A DNA stretch of 64,000 nt from contig JAGBOC010000019.1 in the NCBI GenBank assembly GCA_017634065.1, positions 62,001 to 126,000 on the forward strand, read 5' to 3'. Positions within the stretch are counted from its first letter, which is position 1. Each line of letters starts with the position of its first letter. A model generated the notes under the pieces. It made no database searches and was not told the DNA's origin. It worked only from the letters and a program-made list of their open reading frames with translations. Source of the DNA: Lachnospiraceae bacterium. Its GTDB lineage: Bacteria > Bacillota > Clostridia > Lachnospirales > Lachnospiraceae. Position numbers and translations under genes: made by a program. Below, one piece after another: positions 63,570 through 64,000 of this stretch.

Positions 63570-64000
63570 ATGAATAAAGATTTTTATACAATGGATAAGA
63601 TAGTTGCGCTCTGTAAAAACAGAGGATTTTTATTTCCAGGTTCAGAGATATATGGAGGTCTTGCAAACTCTTGGGACTATGGAAATCTTGGTGTAGAACT
63701 TAAAAATAATGTAAAAGATGCATGGAGAAAAAAGTTTGTACAAGAATCTAAATATAATGTAGGACTTGATTCGGCGATACTTATGAATCCACAAACTTGG
63801 GTTGCTTCAGGTCACCTTGGCTCATTTTCTGATCCGCTTATGGATTGTAAAGAGTGTAAACAAAGATTTAGGGCTGATAAATTGATAGAAGATTTTGCAA
63901 AAGAGAAAAATATAGAATTAACTTCATCTATAGATGGTTGGTCACATGAAGAAATGGAGAAGTGGATTAATGATAATAATGTCCCATGTCCAAGTTGCGG
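63570..64000 (+). CDS. glyS: glycyl-tRNA synthetase, 3' end cut by window
   Basis: The first ~143 residues of the single-chain (alpha2) class II GlyRS found in many Clostridia. The start is fixed by AAGGATGG followed by ATG at 63570. Seen: the catalytic-domain opening NRGFLFPGSEIYGGLANSWD, YGNLGVELKNNVKDAWRK, SGHLGSFSDPLMDCKECK, RFRADKLIED and, at the window edge, PCPSCG, the second half of a zinc-binding pair. The rest lies beyond base 64000. It is presumably co-transcribed with greA. Confidence 0.95.
   Translation, partial: MNKDFYTMDKIVALCKNRGFLFPGSEIYGGLANSWDYGNLGVELKNNVKDAWRKKFVQESKYNVGLDSAILMNPQTWVASGHLGSFSDPLMDCKECKQRFRADKLIEDFAKEKNIELTSSIDGWSHEEMEKWINDNNVPCPSC

Noticed and set aside
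1..64000. tRNA genes, rRNA, insertion sequences, CRISPR arrays, att sites
   Set aside because: I looked through all intergenic gaps; they are short and contain only promoters, terminators and leaders, and no transposase, integrase or direct-repeat array is present.

Overview
The window reads as chromosome of a low-GC (roughly one third G+C by eye), Gram-positive-type anaerobe of the class Clostridia (Bacillota). Evidence: PolC replicase, class III fructose-1,6-bisphosphatase, RecD2, ComFC, YitT, HemZ, an MreB/Mbl protein, single-chain GlyRS, archaeal/eukaryotic-type ProRS, an LtaS-like enzyme and S-layer-homology proteins. No lipopolysaccharide or Bam/Lpt gene is present. I cannot name the genus. 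Coding density is very high: almost every gene is on the + strand, gaps are usually under 30 bases, and no gap between genes exceeds about 220 bases. I see no tRNA, rRNA, insertion sequence, phage, CRISPR array or integration scar.

Layout. 1-13804: a tight run of pcrA (5' end cut by the window), an oxaloacetate decarboxylase alpha-type carboxyltransferase, rmlA-rmlB-rmlD, glmM, an LTA-synthase-like membrane enzyme, a cysteine desulfurase, a secreted carbohydrate-binding-like protein and fbp, closed by a terminator. 13897-25201: two tandem SLH-type secreted proteins, a long MacA/YknX-like adaptor with its ABC ATPase and permease, a short UvrD-like helicase, a two-component pair and ispE. 25254-34383: a TetR regulator with a clear promoter and palindromic operator, an RND adaptor and pump, two TolC-family proteins and proS, then a terminator. 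34437-41257: cca, phosphohexomutase, mreB/mbl, recD2, comFC. 41351-43613: a radical-SAM gene (+) and folA-yitT (-). 43633-53368: rseP, polC, hemZ, ABC-F. 53441-55167: a strongly expressed small secreted protein, then the rplM-rpsI operon with a structured leader. 55256-64000: lipoprotein, glmS, copA with a C-terminal HMA domain, a double DUF6273-like lipoprotein, an SGNH-like protein, greA and the start of glyS.

How the genes fit together. Many serve the envelope: glmS and glmM make glucosamine-1-phosphate, rml genes make most of dTDP-rhamnose (rmlC is not here), and the hexomutase and fbp feed hexose phosphates. The LtaS-like enzyme, SLH proteins and MreB/Mbl act at the wall. Two separate export machines sit close together: a MacB-like ABC system and a complete-looking RND-adaptor-TolC set.

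Most notable observations. (1) The RND adaptor keeps the RLS tip motif that docks on TolC, and the two adjacent TolC-family proteins keep the matching helical tips. I see no beta-barrel strands in them, as if the channel were rebuilt as an all-helical conduit for a cell without an outer membrane. (2) Several promoters place the predicted transcription start exactly on the A of ATG (cca, rseP, folA; weaker at 13897), implying leaderless mRNAs; folA and rseP share overlapping divergent promoters in 54 bp. (3) PolC carries a proofreading exonuclease domain whose catalytic motifs look destroyed. (4) copA ends in an HMA domain preceded by an in-frame Shine-Dalgarno and ATG, so one gene may give both the pump and a CopZ-like chaperone.
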